Part shown: positions 33,224 to 45,807 of the stretch, piece by piece
How the letters are laid out: each line of letters opens with the position of its first letter
Position numbering within the stretch: the first letter of the stretch is position 1
Source: Oscarella lobularis
Taxonomy: Eukaryota > Porifera > Homoscleromorpha > Homosclerophorida > Oscarellidae
Assembly: GCF_947507565.1 (NCBI RefSeq)
Contig: NC_089187.1
Span: forward strand, 2,046,001-2,110,000
Length of the DNA: 64,000 nt
Direction of reading: 5' to 3'
Translations under genes and position numbers: made by a program
Notes under the pieces: model-generated
What the model saw: the letters and a program-made list of their open reading frames with translations, nothing else
Told to the model about the DNA's origin: nothing
Database searches by the model: none

Positions 33224-36200
33224 CTACGAGTGCAACAACGTCACCTTTTCGTACTTCTCTTGGATGACTCTCTTGCTTATTGATGACTCCGTACAGGCAC
33301 GCAGCACCTTATTCACAAGAGGCTGTTCCGTTTCCGTCCTCCATTTCTCCAACGTTAGTGCAAGACTCACTTTGTTGCTATGGTTCCCTCGCCGTATTTC
33401 CGTCACGGCTTCCGCCGACAACAGGAAGCAACAGATCTCTTCCCATTTCGAGCTCGCTCCCGAACAGATCGCCGAAATCAGATCTTTGCACACGACGTCG
33501 TCGTCGGCGGGAAAACGGCCTCCGTGCTCCGGCTCTCCGTCTCGGATGCGGCGAGGAAGACGAAGACGGATAACTCGAATGCAAGGATACGTGGCGTCGC
33601 GAACTCTTCTGGCTTTTACAATTGCGGTGCTGCTCTTGCACGACTTGACGTCGTCCCTTTCGTACACGGCCACCTTCGAACTGAGATTCTCAAGATCGTC
33701 GCTGTCCAAATAGCACCATTCCATTGGAGTGCCATTCGCTTTATCGCCTCGAACTGACTCGACAGTGCGTTTCACATCTTCGAGCGTATCCTTTGCGACG
33801 CATTCGCCTCCTTTCGAACAGCGCACGATCACGTCGACGGCATCGTTATCATTCGTTATTTCGACGAGACATTCGACCAAATAACTTTGACCAGACGCCT
33901 CCAATTTGAAACCGTTTTTCCACAGAATCATGCGATATCCCGAAATGGCTGCACAGCGACTTTGAAGAATGGGAAAAAGCGGCGGTGGAATGACATCCGT
34001 CTCGGGGTGAGAAACTCGGTAGCGACGACCGCGGTAAACGACCATGTCGTCTCTCTTCTCCCAGACGCCGGCCGGTTTTAATTCTTTTATGAGGCAAGGA
34101 ACGTGATACGAGTGAGGACCGTCTTTACCTTCAATTTGACAAATGAGATGAAGATCGAGCATCACTCGAATAGCTTCATCTACGGTGAACGAAACGCACG
34201 GAAGATTTCGCTCCCGTTGCTTGTCTTGAAATAACTCGAGTGCTAGTTCTATGTCTTTTCGATTCACTCTGCCCGTGTCGTCGTCAACGGCGTGAATGTA
34301 GAACTCTTCGGGATCAGAGAGAATTGGTCCCAGAAGATTGGTTACCAAAACCGAAGGATGCAGATAGATTTGGCGAAGCGTGCGAAAATACAGAATCTGC
34401 GAAAACACTATTTTTTGGCACTAATCGAGAAAGTACGGAAATATCTTACAGTTCCTGAGTCATGAAGGTTTTGAGCCAATAAATCAACAGGAGAATCTTT
34501 GATGAGAGGTCGATTAAGGAGCTTTTCGATGGTGCGTTGAAACTCTTCCAAGTTCAGTAACTTGTTCTCCGCGCGAGAACTGTTTAAAAGGAGCGATCTG
34601 CAGTTCTCGCACACTTTGGGAACAGGATCCGCTTTCTATGACAAAAAAGCCGTGTCAGGAGTTCTCAAACACAACGACTTGATACCGATACCTGAATAAG
34701 CTCTTCCCTGATTCTTTTCAGTTCGCAGCGAAACGAATTCATAGCCGGCGATAGTCTCTTCTTGCAGTCCAACTCGACAACGCCGTCCAAACAGAAGATT
34801 TCTCCAAACTCTTTAACGAGTTTTGTGACGTGAATTCGAAATGCGCCCGAAGGCTTCATGTCGCTGTCGGGATTGTCTCCCGTTCTCTTGTTTCCAACGA
34901 CGACGATTGTGATGCCGGAGACGATTGATTTTCTCGCCGACTTCAAAAAAGCGAGCCATCGTCTCACTTCCGCTATCACTTCTTTCATTGCCCGCCTTTT
35001 GCCATTTCCGTCGTCTAGATTGACGACGCATATGAAAATGGTCAAAGCGAAGCGGAATAGAATAGCGTGAGCGACGCGGAACGGGTAGTGACCGCCAAAG
35101 TCCCAGATGGACATCAGTCCCACCCCGTCCACTCGTTTGTTGTGAACATCGACGCCGGCCGTTCGATCGAGTTCGTCTGATTCAATCTCATCCGACTGCG
35201 GTGCGATGCCACACAGAGAATTCGTTAGAGTTGTTTTGCCAGCCATCGGTTCGCCGACGAGACACGTTTGAACGCATTCCGGTTGAACTCGTTCGCTGTC
35301 AAGTCTGAATGATAACATTTGTTCCTAAAGATTTTATAAGAAGTATTGATTATATTTGCAGATAAAAATAGAAAACACGATAGCTTACATATTTGGCTTG
35401 CAGAAATATTTTCAGTTCGCCTCTAGCTGTCTCGTGAGGTTTCTTTCCGTGCTGATTATAAAATCAATATAACGGCGTCGCTTTTCTTTGAGGTCAGCTT
35501 ACATCATTTTCAGCCTCAAGTGATAGACCGAGATCCAGCAAATATTTAAGAAAAGACGTCATTCCATGTACTATCAATGGATTCATGAGAATTCCATAAC
35601 GATGCAGCAACGAATTTCCGTCCTTAAACATTCAAATTACCTAAATCTGCTTAATTTAGAAAGCTAATCTACCTTATCAACTACTTGGTAATTTGCATTG
35701 TGCTCCACAAACCATTTCAAATTTTCCACAGTTCTGCAATGCATGATCGGTGTACGCTCCTCCTAAAACTTTTCATTAGCAAATAGAAACAAACGAGTGC
35801 ATGCGACGCATCACATCATCTCTTTCCTCCAGATTCGCTCCATAACGCAAAAAATGATCAAGAGACAATAAAGAGCCATACCACGCAGCCCAGTGAAAAA
35901 CACCAGGCATTCCAGCAACAACAAGTTCCTCAGCCACAAACGAATCAAACACTTTTCCATCACTTACAAGTCCCTATAACAAGAAAATTGTACAGATTAA
36001 AATTTCAAAAAGTACAGACACTACATCTTTCTTCTCAAGAAGACCCAAACCAGAAAATTCAATTTGGAGCTCGGAAATGCCCTTTGCAACATCCTGGTCT
36101 TCGTTCAAAATTACATTCCGCAACAAAGTGCTCCCAATCTAAAACGACTTTACACAAAATGAACTTGCGTTTCAATACTACTAAACGATACGTTGATATC

Positions 36201-37634
36201 AAATTTTCGCTGAGCACCATATTCTAATAACTTTCTTGCAAATCTGAACTTCTTTGAACAACAAGCCAAAGACAACGGTGTCCCTTTGAACTACACACAT
36301 GCCAGGATAAGATAGAGACATCACGTACGCAAAAACCTACATACCACAGTCACATGATCTATCATTGCGAGAGGTAATCTTTTTCGTAGCCAGGCTAAGA
36401 GATCAATTCGATCACTCTCTTCTTTCTGATTAGAATCAGCCAAGGCATGAAACACGTTCCAATGGTACGTCTGCAAATAACTTTAGAATAGAAAGTTGTA
36501 TATAAACTGCTTACATTTGTTTTTGACAGCTGAAATCCTCTTTCACACAGCCAATCAATAACGTCAATTTGTACACCCGAAACAGCCCAATGAATAGATG
36601 CTGTATTTTTATTACGATTTGTAGGCTAAAGAAATATTTAAACTCTTGAATTTGCACGCTTTTGTTGTTATGTGACAAACCGCGGTTTCATAGTTTGGAT
36701 CGAGTTGTTTCCGTTTAGTTTGCCCGTTCTTCATTATTTTCAACCAAAGTTGGACCATTTTTAGTCCGCCAAAACAAGCGTAGAAAAACAGAGGAACCTA
36801 GAACGTACACAAATCATTCAGTCAATAAATAAATAAATTATTAGACATTATTCAATACTTTTCTCTGGTGCAATTCATAATCATTTATTTCCGGCAATAA
36901 TCTTTCTACTATCTGAACGCGTCCATTCGCAAATGCCAAATTCAAGGCTGTCTCTCCTCTCTAAACAGAAGGATCATTTTAAAAGTTGTGTGACACACTA
37001 AAACGATATATTACTCGTGTCATAGATGAAGTATTTGCTCCATTCTCAAGAAGAAATTCCACAGCAGACATATCACCAATAACACAAGCCAGCATCAAAG
37101 GTGTAAGTCTAGACTAATTCACTATTTCAAGATGTTGTACGAATAAGATTCAAGGCAATTTTACCAGATATTCTCCAAAATAATAATGTGATGTGCTCTT
37201 CAAGATATAGCAAGAGTCATGATCGATTTTCATCCCTTTCATGATCAAATTCTTCAAAATCTTGATTTCTCTTTTCAACACTGCAACATGTATCAACGTA
37301 CACAAGAGAACCTACAAATCCCATTCAAACATCCCGTACTACAGTATACACAGTAGGTAAATCACAACCATAATCCGATCTTCGCCACAAATCAATTCTT
37401 TATTTCTGTGCCGTTTTTTGAAACGGACTTTCCCACTTGAAAGAATTTCTTTCATATTTCTCAAATCTCCGTTTTCGACGCATCGATAAAGACGTTCTTC
37501 TTCTTCTTCTTCTCTATAAAACAGATTGTTTCGTTCTCGAGAATCGACCGCCGAACCTTTACTCACTCCCAGTCGCTTTCTTCGTCCGTTGACATTCGGC
37601 GCAACTCAGCCGAGTCTTTGACTTTGCCTGCCAT
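33224..37634 (-). CDS. Ankyrin-Roc-COR-death-like protein, copy 3
   Basis: Begins at ATG 37634 (MAGKVKDSAELRRMSTDEESDW); an intron of about 60 bp leads to EEEEERLYRCVENGDLRNMKEIL. Ankyrin exons follow (PIMHCRTVENLKWFVEHNA, GNSLLHRYG). Exon 34690-35318 encodes Roc: GEPMAGKTTL, DFGGH (copy 2 has DFGGQ) and VGNKRTG. COR-A is in about 34450-34640. The last exon (to 33224) holds ILYFRTLRQIY, the COR-B-like region and the death-like fold ending EKYEKVTLLHS-stop. No frame break was found in the exons inspected. It is about 80-90 percent similar to copy 2 by eye in the Roc and COR exons and more diverged in the ankyrin region, the pattern expected if the repeat region is the variable sensor part. It lies tail-to-head next to ABCB6. 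Confidence 0.78.
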
Positions 37635-38086
37635 GCCGACTCCAAAGGTAGACAACGATGGAGAGAAGTCGCGAAAAGCAATAAGCTCGATCTCAAATTC
37701 CTGCTGGTGTCCCGTACGTAGGTTTGGCGTTACATCACTGCCAAATATAGTGTATACTACGTATAAAATTGTTGTGCTGTACGTCATGATTAATACTCTA
37801 TTTTGACTGATGAGTCTTTAAAGTCTTTGCCTACCGAAATTGAAAGATTTATGCGATTCATTGGACGTAAACTTATGATGTTACCCAGAAAACATACGAT
37901 CGCTCGCACTGGCACTGTGCTTATGGTAATCAAGTATACGCCTTTACTATTATCATGTATATGTACATAATCTACCACAAAGACGAATTCTTTTTCTAAC
38001 AACTGTAGGCACTAAAGGATGGATGTACCAACAACGACTGCAAAAAAACGTGCTTTTTGTTGGACTGGACCTTGTTCTTCACGGTG
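37635..38086. other. Spacer between Roc-COR copy 3 and ABCB6
   Basis: Upstream region of Roc-COR copy 3 and 3' flank of ABCB6. Small ORFs only, with no recognised exon or strong repeat. Confidence 0.4.
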
Positions 38087-41000
38087 CTATTCCTTCTCTT
38101 CCGAATTAGCTGCCTTTAGCTGCTCATCCCACATTTCAGCATAAATGCCCTTCATAGCCAATAGATCAGAATGCCTGCGACGAAAAACACCACCTTTAGG
38201 GAAGCAACCAATCGCTGAATCAGTATGCCAGTGTACCTTCCCCTTTCGACAACCAAGCCATCACTGAGAACTAGTATCTGATCCGCATGAATTATAGTCG
38301 ACAACCTGAAACAAAAGTTCAGCTTTTCTTTTTGAAAAAATGTGCAGCCTGAGGCTCTGACCTATGAGCGACAACGATGCTCGTTCGACCAGCGCAAATC
38401 TTTGCCAGAGACGCTTGGATATTGCGCTCAGTGCGAGTATCCAGAGCAGACGTTGCCTTACACACAAACTACTACTAAGTTATCGCCGTTAGATAGACAT
38501 TACAATACCTCGTCTAGTAGAACAATAGCAGGCGATTTCAGTATCGTTCGTGCTATCGCGACCCTTTGTTTCTCGCCTCCACTCAGCTTGAGACCGCGCT
38601 CACCAACAACTGTTTTGTAACCTATGCAATTGCAGAAAGAAATTAAATTGCTTTCATTGGGTATATAACTATTTATACCTTCAGGAAGGGTTAGGATTTT
38701 TTCGTGTATGTCAGCCGCTCCTGAAGCCGATTCAACCTCTTCATCGGTCGCTTTGGCGTTTCCGTAGCGAACATTGTACCTGACATACAATGAGAGAAAA
38801 ATAAAAAAGTGAGACAATTGATTACCTGATTGTGTCGTTAAAAAGAACGGTGTCCTGCGGGACGACACCAATGGCTTGCCGTAGGGACGACTGCGTGACC
38901 TGACCAAACAAAGAAAAAAAGAATACGATGCCTTATTCGCCTTTATCTCTCTCAACTGACTCTTGATATGTCTTGGTCATCTATGAGAATGGCACCGCCC
39001 GAAGGAGGCAGATTGTAGAATCGGAAAAGCAAGCGAATAATGGTACTCTTTCCACTTCCGGAAGGGCCAACCTACACGCACACAAAAGATCATACGAGAA
39101 TCCCACTTGGCCTGCTGCTAACCAAAGCAATAGTCTGGCCTGGTTTTGCTTCAAAAGACACGCCCTTTAGAACGGGTTTTCTAATAGAAATTGTACACTA
39201 CGGTAGTTTCCCCCTTGTGGATTTATTTACACTGGATCATAAGCAAATGAGACGTTGTCGAAGACGACTCCAGCGTGGCTGGTACGCAGAGACGGAGCAT
39301 TGGGAATATCCTTCACCTTGAAACAAAAAAAAATAATAAACAGTGTCGTCATGCCACGAGAAAAAAGTGGCCGTACCTCCTGAGATTGAGCAAGAAGATC
39401 AAACATGTTTTCCATATCAATAAACGCTTGCTGTATCATTCTAAAACAAACGAAATGACGAGTGAGTATTTTGATACATAAGAGACGTGACGAACCTATA
39501 GTAGGTTCCAAACCAATTGAGCGGTTGATAGAGCTGAAGGACGTACGTAATAAAAAGAACAAAGTCTCCCACCTAACAAATATTCACTCATAGCGAATTA
39601 ATAAATAAATAAATATATGAACCGTTCGAGCTCCATCTGACACCTCCTTAGCGCACAGTAGACACCCAGCCAATAAACCAACGGTAATAATTAAATTTTG
39701 CATCGAGTTGAGAACAACCAAAGAAGCCAACGACTTCCGTTCGTGAACCTGAAGAAAACATCAAAAAAACGCTTAAAAAACTCAAAAGACGATTTCTCGT
39801 GCCTGGTATTCGAGAAGAGACTTCTGAAAACGATTCACTTCGTAATTTTCAGCGTTGTAGTATTTCACCTTTGAAGGAAAGATGGTCGGCTCGTCGCAAA
39901 GTATTATTTAATTAACAATGTGTATACCGTTTCAAAATTTAGCAGAGAGTCGACCGCTTTCTGTCGCGTCTCGTTGTCTAATTGATTCATGCCTCGCCTG
40001 TACGACGTGCGCCATTCGGTTATAACAATCGTAGCAACTAGAAATAATTCAATAGAAATGATTCCTTACATTGCTAGTACACTACTCACCCAAATACAGA
40101 GTCATAGTCACAAAGACGATCAGACCAAACCATAAATTGAAGGCGACGATGAAGTAGACAATAGCGATGACAATGTCGACGATTGTAGGAGCGATATTAA
40201 ACAGCACATATCTTAATAGAAAAAAAAAGCAAATCGTAGTCTACGTTTCTAACTAAACGAACTCACGTCAATAAATTGTTTATGCTCTGCGTGCCGCGAT
40301 CCATTACGCGCAGAACTTCGCCCGTTTTCCGACCCAAGTGCCATCGAAGAGACAAGCTATGGAACATATACCCACTACGAGCCCACTCCCAAGATTCTAT
40401 CCTCACTTGTGAAGATGCTTGAATAGGTCGACTTGAACTGTTCGACTCGTATACTGCTGAACTGAAATCCACGTCAGACTTCTGAGGCTGTTCAGAACTC
40501 CCATGGATCCTATATTTTCAACGAACGGAGATTAGAAAAGTCCACGATATGGCGTTGCGTTTACCTGCTCCTTGTACAAAACGCATGGAAACGTAGGCGA
40601 GAATTAGTCTCCAAGGAAACGGAATCGAATAGGCTGCCCCTCCGAGTTTGACATTGAAATAGGATGACGTATTGGTAGGAGCACTGCCTAGCGCATCAAC
40701 TGCAAAGGAGAATTAATTAAAGAAGTGAAAAATAATAGACAGGAGAGTACTCACCGATTTCCTTATAAAATATTGGCGTGAAAACATTCATCACTCTGCC
40801 TGCCACCAAGAAAAGAATGCAAAGTAAAACAGCAAGTTGCAAAATACTAAATAGACAATCAAATAATTACATCAAATCTATATAGACATAGTAGTAGTAT
40901 ACCAGCTTCGTTTCGGCCAGACATAAGGAAATATCTGCTTGCACTTCTTCCATAGATCATGAAACGTGGACCGATCAGCCGGACTCTGTATATAGATAGA

Positions 41001-41769
41001 CAAAAGCGTGACTCCTCCGTATGTTTTCTCATCATCGTCGTCATCTCACCGTTGGAGTTGCATCTTTCTTCGTCGCCTCCACGTCTTCGTTATTGGCCTC
41101 CTCGTCGGCGTTCACCGACATCATCGCTTTCCGCGCAGCAACGCGATACGTCGGCGACGCCAACGCCATCAGAAACGCGACAACCAGCCCAACAAGATCG
41201 ACGCAATACAAAACAGCATCGATCAAATGAACGCGATAGCTCCCATATCCACCATCGCGATCATACTCGAACACGTGCAACCAAAACCACGCCCTATTGC
41301 TCCATCCGGCAAAGGCGAGAAGACTAAAAATCAACGCGATGCCATAGAAACCGAGCAAGGCGACGCCGTGACGTCGTCGCAACGGCGTCACGCGATTTCT
41401 CTCGTGCACTAGTAGAACGACGGTGAAAAGCCACGCGACTGCATATAGAGTTTTCGAGAGAATTAAATAGCCGTGGATCGATCGCGGATTCGTTAGAACG
41501 AAGTCGAGAACGACGTCGATAACGTTGCTTAGACACATCAGGATCGGTATGGCGAGTTGGACTTTGATCCACGTCTTGCCGGGAAGCGATCGGCGCCACA
41601 TGGTCTTGGCGAGTTTTTTTCGACTCGCGATTATTTGGATTGTGCCGATGAGAAGGAGCCAGCTCGCGGCGACGGATGAGCCGACTGTTTGCAAGAAACA
41701 GCGGCTTATTCCCTTGTCTGGGAGCCACGGTACGCTGAGAGATTCTCCTTGCGAGCAAAAGCCGTCCAT
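38087..41769 (-). CDS. ABCB6: ABCB6, half-size ABC transporter
   Basis: Exon 1 (about 41041-41769) starts [16 protein letters not shown] and encodes a multi-helix TMD0 as in ABCB6. Following exons give [119 protein letters not shown]-type helices and [12 protein letters not shown]. The ATP-binding domain has Walker [11 protein letters not shown] (about 39040), a [11 protein letters not shown] segment, signature [17 protein letters not shown] (about 38560-38600), Walker B IVLLDE and IVVAHR. The stop is at 38087-38089. Known family role: ATP-driven porphyrin/haem or metal-conjugate transport in mitochondrial, lysosomal or plasma membranes. All catalytic motifs are intact. Its start codon is 33 bp from that of the divergent F-box gene. 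Part of it is duplicated at 24319-25620. Confidence 0.9.
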
Positions 41770-41802
41770 GGTTGCAGATACTACTGTTGATGATGAGTGA
41801 GG
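41770..41802. promoter_or_regulatory. 33-bp divergent start region (ABCB6 / F-box-WD40)
   Basis: Only 33 bp lie between the ABCB6 ATG (41769, minus) and the F-box ATG (41803, plus). The 5' UTRs must be extremely short, or the two transcription units overlap at their starts. No TATA element is seen. Confidence 0.6.
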
Positions 41803-43502
41803 ATGACTGGCATTACGTCGCCTACATCGCCAATGCGTGCGCTACGTGCGATGACTAATCGACTCGATTTTCTCTTCGACGCGCTCGATACCCATTTTGC
41901 GCGCGGCAAGTTAAACGCCGTCGATCGTCTGGCGTTTCTACGACGCGTCGTAGAGCTCAGTCGCGGATGGGAGCTACAAGCGATGGGGGCGTGGCTCGTC
42001 GAGTTTCTCCATTGCGATTTCATAGGGACTTTGCCGCGCGAAATTGCTCGAGAAATACTGAGCTATCTAGACGCTCGTTCGCTAATACGATGCTGTGGAG
42101 TGCGAAAAAACGATTTCAAATTTTAATTAATTAATTATTTAATTTTGAGGTGTCGCGTTATTGGCGCGACGTCGCTCTGAGTCTTTCGGATTTATGGAAG
42201 CCGTTCTGTCTTCGGCTCGGTCTCGGAGTGGATCGTTCGGTGGAATCGTGGAGTCGTCTCTATACCTTGCATCAGCAGCGAATTCAACTATTGGAAGCCA
42301 GCCGCTTGCAAGAGAGACCGATCCTAAGTGGTCATAAGAAAAAGATAACTATTTTGAAGTGTTGTGGTCGTACTGCAGTTACTGGTAGGATAATACTTTA
42401 TTTATTTATTTATTTATAATCAGAGAGATGCATCCATTTCTCTTTAGGTTCTTTGGATAGGACTATAAGGGTTTGGCGTTTGGACGATGGGTCCTGCACG
42501 ACGGTGATTCAGTGCGGCAATAGTTACGCGGCCGAATTGCGGTTCGACTCCACCTTCATCGTTGCCGGTCTCCACGACTGTACCGCCTCTTGTTGGAACA
42601 TCGAAAGCGGAGAATTGATTCAAACGTATAGAGGACACAGTATGTCAGGTAAAAGGCAACGAGAAATAAATTGAGTCTCTGTAGTATCTCTTCATTGTCT
42701 AGTACTGTGCGTCGAGTTTATGAAGAGCCAAAATATAGTTGTGACTGGCTCAGCGGATCTCACAATAAAGGTGTGGAAGTTACGCGAAGGCCATTGCCTC
42801 CAGTCCATTATCGCCAGCACGTGCAACTGGATAAGGAAAGTAAGTTTGGTTTTCCTAAGTAGCATAGCAAAAAAAAGTCTCCACTAGCTTATTCTTACCG
42901 AAGCCGGAGGCGACGTCATCCTAATATCCACTGACACCAGAAAAGTCAAGGTACCCTTCGATCAATACATAAATTGCAAATAATACATGTATCTTTATTA
43001 CTAGCTATGGAACCTCACTATAGCTGAAGAGAGTCCCGTCGGCGAATGGCCATTCGACTCGGCTGACGTTAGTCAAATCAAAGACATCCGACTTGTCGAC
43101 GGCATTCTCTATATCATCATAAAAGGTTTTGTCGACTCAATCAAACTACCTTCGTTTCGTATATTAGAGTGCGGAAAAATAACGCGCGTCGTGGTTGTCG
43201 CTGAATCGGAGCGCCACGTTCTTTCCATTGGAACGGCGTTGTCGATTTGCGTTTCAGACGACCACACCGGAACCGGATTGGAAATTTATAATTGGATTCA
43301 AGGAAAGAGCATGGTCTTTTTTCCCGTCATCGCCCGGTCGTCGTGGTTCTCTAATATCTTTAAGGGGCCACATGTCACGTGTGGAAACACGGAGTGGCTT
43401 AGCGGAAGTGAAGACGAAAACGTCGAAAAATGTCGAGAATTTTCTATTCTCTTTGCCGAACCGAATGGGGATGTCAATGCCATAGACATCATATCGAGAT
43501 AA
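41803..43502 (+). CDS. F-box and WD40-repeat protein
   Basis: Exon 1 encodes a helical N-terminus (LDFLFDALDTHFARGKL) and the first half of an F-box (FIGTLPREIAREILSYLDARSLIRCC). Exon 2, after a TTAA-rich intron, completes it (VSRYWRDVALSLSDLWKPFC). WD-type blades follow: LDRTIRVWRLDDG, GLHDCTASCWNIESGELIQTYRGH, TGSADLTIKVWKLREGHCLQS, and a diverged C-terminal half starting LWNLTIAEESP. The stop is at 43500-43502. F-box/WD40 proteins are substrate receptors of SCF ubiquitin ligases; the substrate here is unknown. In-frame ATGs at 41833 and 41851 are alternative starts. Confidence 0.82.
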
Positions 43503-43511
43503 TTGATTACG

Positions 43512-43537
43512 AATAATAATAATAATAATAATAATAA
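43512..43537. repeat. (AAT)n microsatellite
   Basis: About nine AAT units lie between the convergent stops of the F-box/WD40 and HIGD1A genes. Confidence 0.85.
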
Positions 43538-43542
43538 CGAAT

Positions 43543-43886
43543 CTAATCTTTGCGTTTCTGAGTCGTGCTCGCGACGGCTCCCACGATCATTGCGCCGACG
43601 ACGACGCTCTGCGCCACGACGCGAAGTCTCATGACGTAGCGTGACGTCGACATCGCTGGATTTCGATGTTTGTACGCGTAAGCGCCGTAAAGAACGGCGC
43701 CAACCGTGCCAAGAATACCTGAACGAAGAGTTCGAGATCGACGAACGGCTATGCTACGCTCCGTAGCGCTTCTTTACCGATCGGCACGAACGGCGTCTCT
43801 TTGCTCTTTCGTACGAGCTTGTCGAAGGCTTGATCGCTTTCGCTTCGTATTCCCTTCGGCGTTTCTGTCAGCGTTGTGTTCGACAT
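43543..43886 (-). CDS. HIGD1A: HIG1-domain mitochondrial inner-membrane protein
   Basis: Two exons (43778-43886 and 43543-43718) join in phase to about 95 residues: MSNTTLTETPKG, the conserved lead KLVRKSKETPFVPIG, a first membrane helix GILGTVGAVLYGAYAY, the loop SRYVMRLRVVAQ and a second helix SVVVGAMIVGAVA. The FVPIG entry and MRLRVVAQ motif are diagnostic of HIG1 (RCF1-like) proteins, which associate with respiratory complexes III/IV. The N-terminal pattern resembles HIGD1A more than HIGD2A. It is convergent with the F-box/WD40 gene, 40 bp apart. Confidence 0.85.
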
Positions 43887-44156
43887 TGAGGTTCTAGAGC
43901 AACTGGTGAAATCTGGACGAAAGGGCGAGAGGTTATGTATACGGGCGACGAGATATGACGTCATAACAACCGATTCTTTCCGGACATGACTGGCCGCCAG
44001 GCCGACGGAATATTGTAACTAAGACACGTGATCGTATTTCTCATTGTGACGTCATCATCATTATGTCAGCTGCAGCTGCAAGCAGTTCCAGTGGCTCTGG
44101 CCGCGGTCGTCGCCGCCGGCGTCGCAGCCGTCGTCGCCGAGGCTATGGAACGTAAT
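43887..44156. other. Upstream region of HIGD1A with a small Arg-rich ORF
   Basis: Contains a 30-codon + strand ORF (44063-44155) coding for alanine/serine then almost pure arginine (GRGRRRRRRSRRRRG). It probably reflects a CGT/CGC-rich sequence rather than a gene. Confidence 0.3.
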
Positions 44157-44366
44157 TTTTTTGAATACTGTATTGTCTATTGGCATGGTTTTTCATAGCG
44201 CGCCGCCGTCGATTATGTTCAGATCAGAGGGCGTTGAATTTTCCGTGCCACTATGGCGCTTCCTTCGCCCCCGCGGGGGCGGACGGGAGATTCTTTCTGC
44301 CGCCCTTGATTCAATTTGGTGCAATTATCAGGAGCCAAAAACAGAGACTGTCCGGGCAGTCCTGGC
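44157..44366 (-). pseudogene. Remnant of a RING-H2 gene exon
   Basis: About 90 percent identical to 46172-46384. On the minus strand it reads AAERISRPPPRGRRKRHSG then NIIDGGAL, followed by TGA where the other copy has TGG. It lies just downstream of the intact sulfotransferase, as its twin lies downstream of the broken one, so it marks the tandem duplication. Confidence 0.5.
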
Positions 44367-44557
44367 GGAGGAGGATCAAAGGCAGGACGCGGAAGAAAGA
44401 AACGAGGAAAAGGAAGAAGAAGTTTATGACGAAAAGGGTTGCGAAGGTCATGACAGCGGCTTTCGATACTACGATCATAACGCACCTTAGCTAAGCATAC
44501 ATGTACTCACTGTACGCGTATACAGACTAGATGACGAGATACATATTATTCACTATC

Positions 44558-45730
44558 CTAATGAAAATGAAACGAGGGCAAGTATTTAAGACGATGACCC
44601 TTTCTCGCTATCCTAACGTCTTGTTCGCGCATTCCCCTGCTTTCCATTTCTTTGAGATACATTTCGAGCATTTCTCGATACAACTCCACTTCTTCTCTAA
44701 ACCGGTACTCGCTTCGAATGCGTTTCCAAAACGTCCCATTGAAGTGACGATACATTTTCATGTCGGCGTGGCTAAGTTTGGCCAAAGTCTCTTTCTGCTT
44801 GTCGTTTAGGGTTTCGCTGCCACGATGTGCAGCATATCTATCCGTAGCAGTCGACGACTTCGAAGCAAAGTCAGGATGGGTATTCTGTGGAATGCCAATG
44901 ACGTCCTCCAGTTTCCACCCCATCGTACGTTTCAATAGTACCATTGACTCGGGCATATATTCCATTATGAGCACAAGGGCAAACGTCTTGTCTATTTCAT
45001 GAATTTTTCTCTTTACATTCTTGTCCTTGTATGGCGGATTGACGCCCAAATCGAACGCCATACCGTTGAACCCAGCCCATTTTTCGAGCGGTTTCTCATA
45101 GTCGTTGCCGGCTCGAATATGCGATAAATACTGACCAACCGTTTGATTTTTCGCTATGCGTCTGTACGTTCCGTAAAAATAAAAAGTAGAAACAAATCGA
45201 GTGATGGGATCGCGAAGAATCGTAATATAGACGGGCTTCTTTATGAGTTTGTCCATGACGGCCTTGTTGTATCGACAGTGATCGATAAGAACGTCGTAGT
45301 CGCCGAGATCGTGCGTTTGACGATACATGCGAGAGTCGCTCAAACGCAAGTGCTTGGGGTACCCAAGATGCACTCCGTCGGTCGGTATGACCACTCGTAG
45401 GCGGTGCTTCATTGCGTACAGCTTCATCACGTACCACACGGACGTGCTTCCCGTTTTGTGCGTCTTCACGTACGCAAATTTTTGAACGGGCTCTACGGCT
45501 TTCTTCGGCGAGTCTGTCTCGACGGGTTTTCGACGAAGTTTTCGTTTTGGAGACGTTGTCGGCGAAGCTGGTAGAGGTTCCGTGGGGTGTCTGGAAATCG
45601 GACGTTTGCGATGCTGCAACGTAAGGAGTATCCCTGCTAGAGCCAGAACGAATGGCAGCAATAGCACAAGCTTGACGATTCGCAGTCTACATGGTGGACT
45701 CCACTTCGACTTTCGGTTCATTGGGCGCAA
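44558..45730 (-). CDS. Galactose-3-O-sulfotransferase family enzyme
   Basis: A single-exon 390-residue type II membrane protein: a short basic N-terminus (MRPMNRKSKW), one signal-anchor (LVLLLPFVLALAGILLTL), a proline/lysine stem, then the catalytic domain. The 5'-phosphosulfate-binding loop is KTHKTGSTSVW and the 3'-phosphate-binding segment ILRDPITRFVSTFYF. Further family features are LIDHCRYN, NPPYKD and a conserved C-terminal helix region. Gal3ST enzymes use PAPS in the Golgi to sulfate the 3-OH of galactose on glycolipids or glycans. All binding motifs are intact. A broken duplicate is at 46385-47153. Confidence 0.87.
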   Translation of the reverse strand: MRPMNRKSKWSPPCRLRIVKLVLLLPFVLALAGILLTLQHRKRPISRHPTEPLPASPTTSPKRKLRRKPVETDSPKKAVEPVQKFAYVKTHKTGSTSVWYVMKLYAMKHRLRVVIPTDGVHLGYPKHLRLSDSRMYRQTHDLGDYDVLIDHCRYNKAVMDKLIKKPVYITILRDPITRFVSTFYFYGTYRRIAKNQTVGQYLSHIRAGNDYEKPLEKWAGFNGMAFDLGVNPPYKDKNVKRKIHEIDKTFALVLIMEYMPESMVLLKRTMGWKLEDVIGIPQNTHPDFASKSSTATDRYAAHRGSETLNDKQKETLAKLSHADMKMYRHFNGTFWKRIRSEYRFREEVELYREMLEMYLKEMESRGMREQDVRIARKGHRLKYLPSFHFH

Positions 45731-45807
45731 AATCGAAGAGGTGGAACTTGGAGGAGGTGGTGTCGGCTCCTCCGGGTCCCCTCCGCGTAGGCACGAATGG
45801 GCATGCG

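Noticed and set aside
44161-44490. + strand 109-codon ORF in the RING-exon repeat
   Set aside because: The frame is shared by the duplicate only through the repeat; the minus-strand reading joins in phase to a complete RING-H2 exon.
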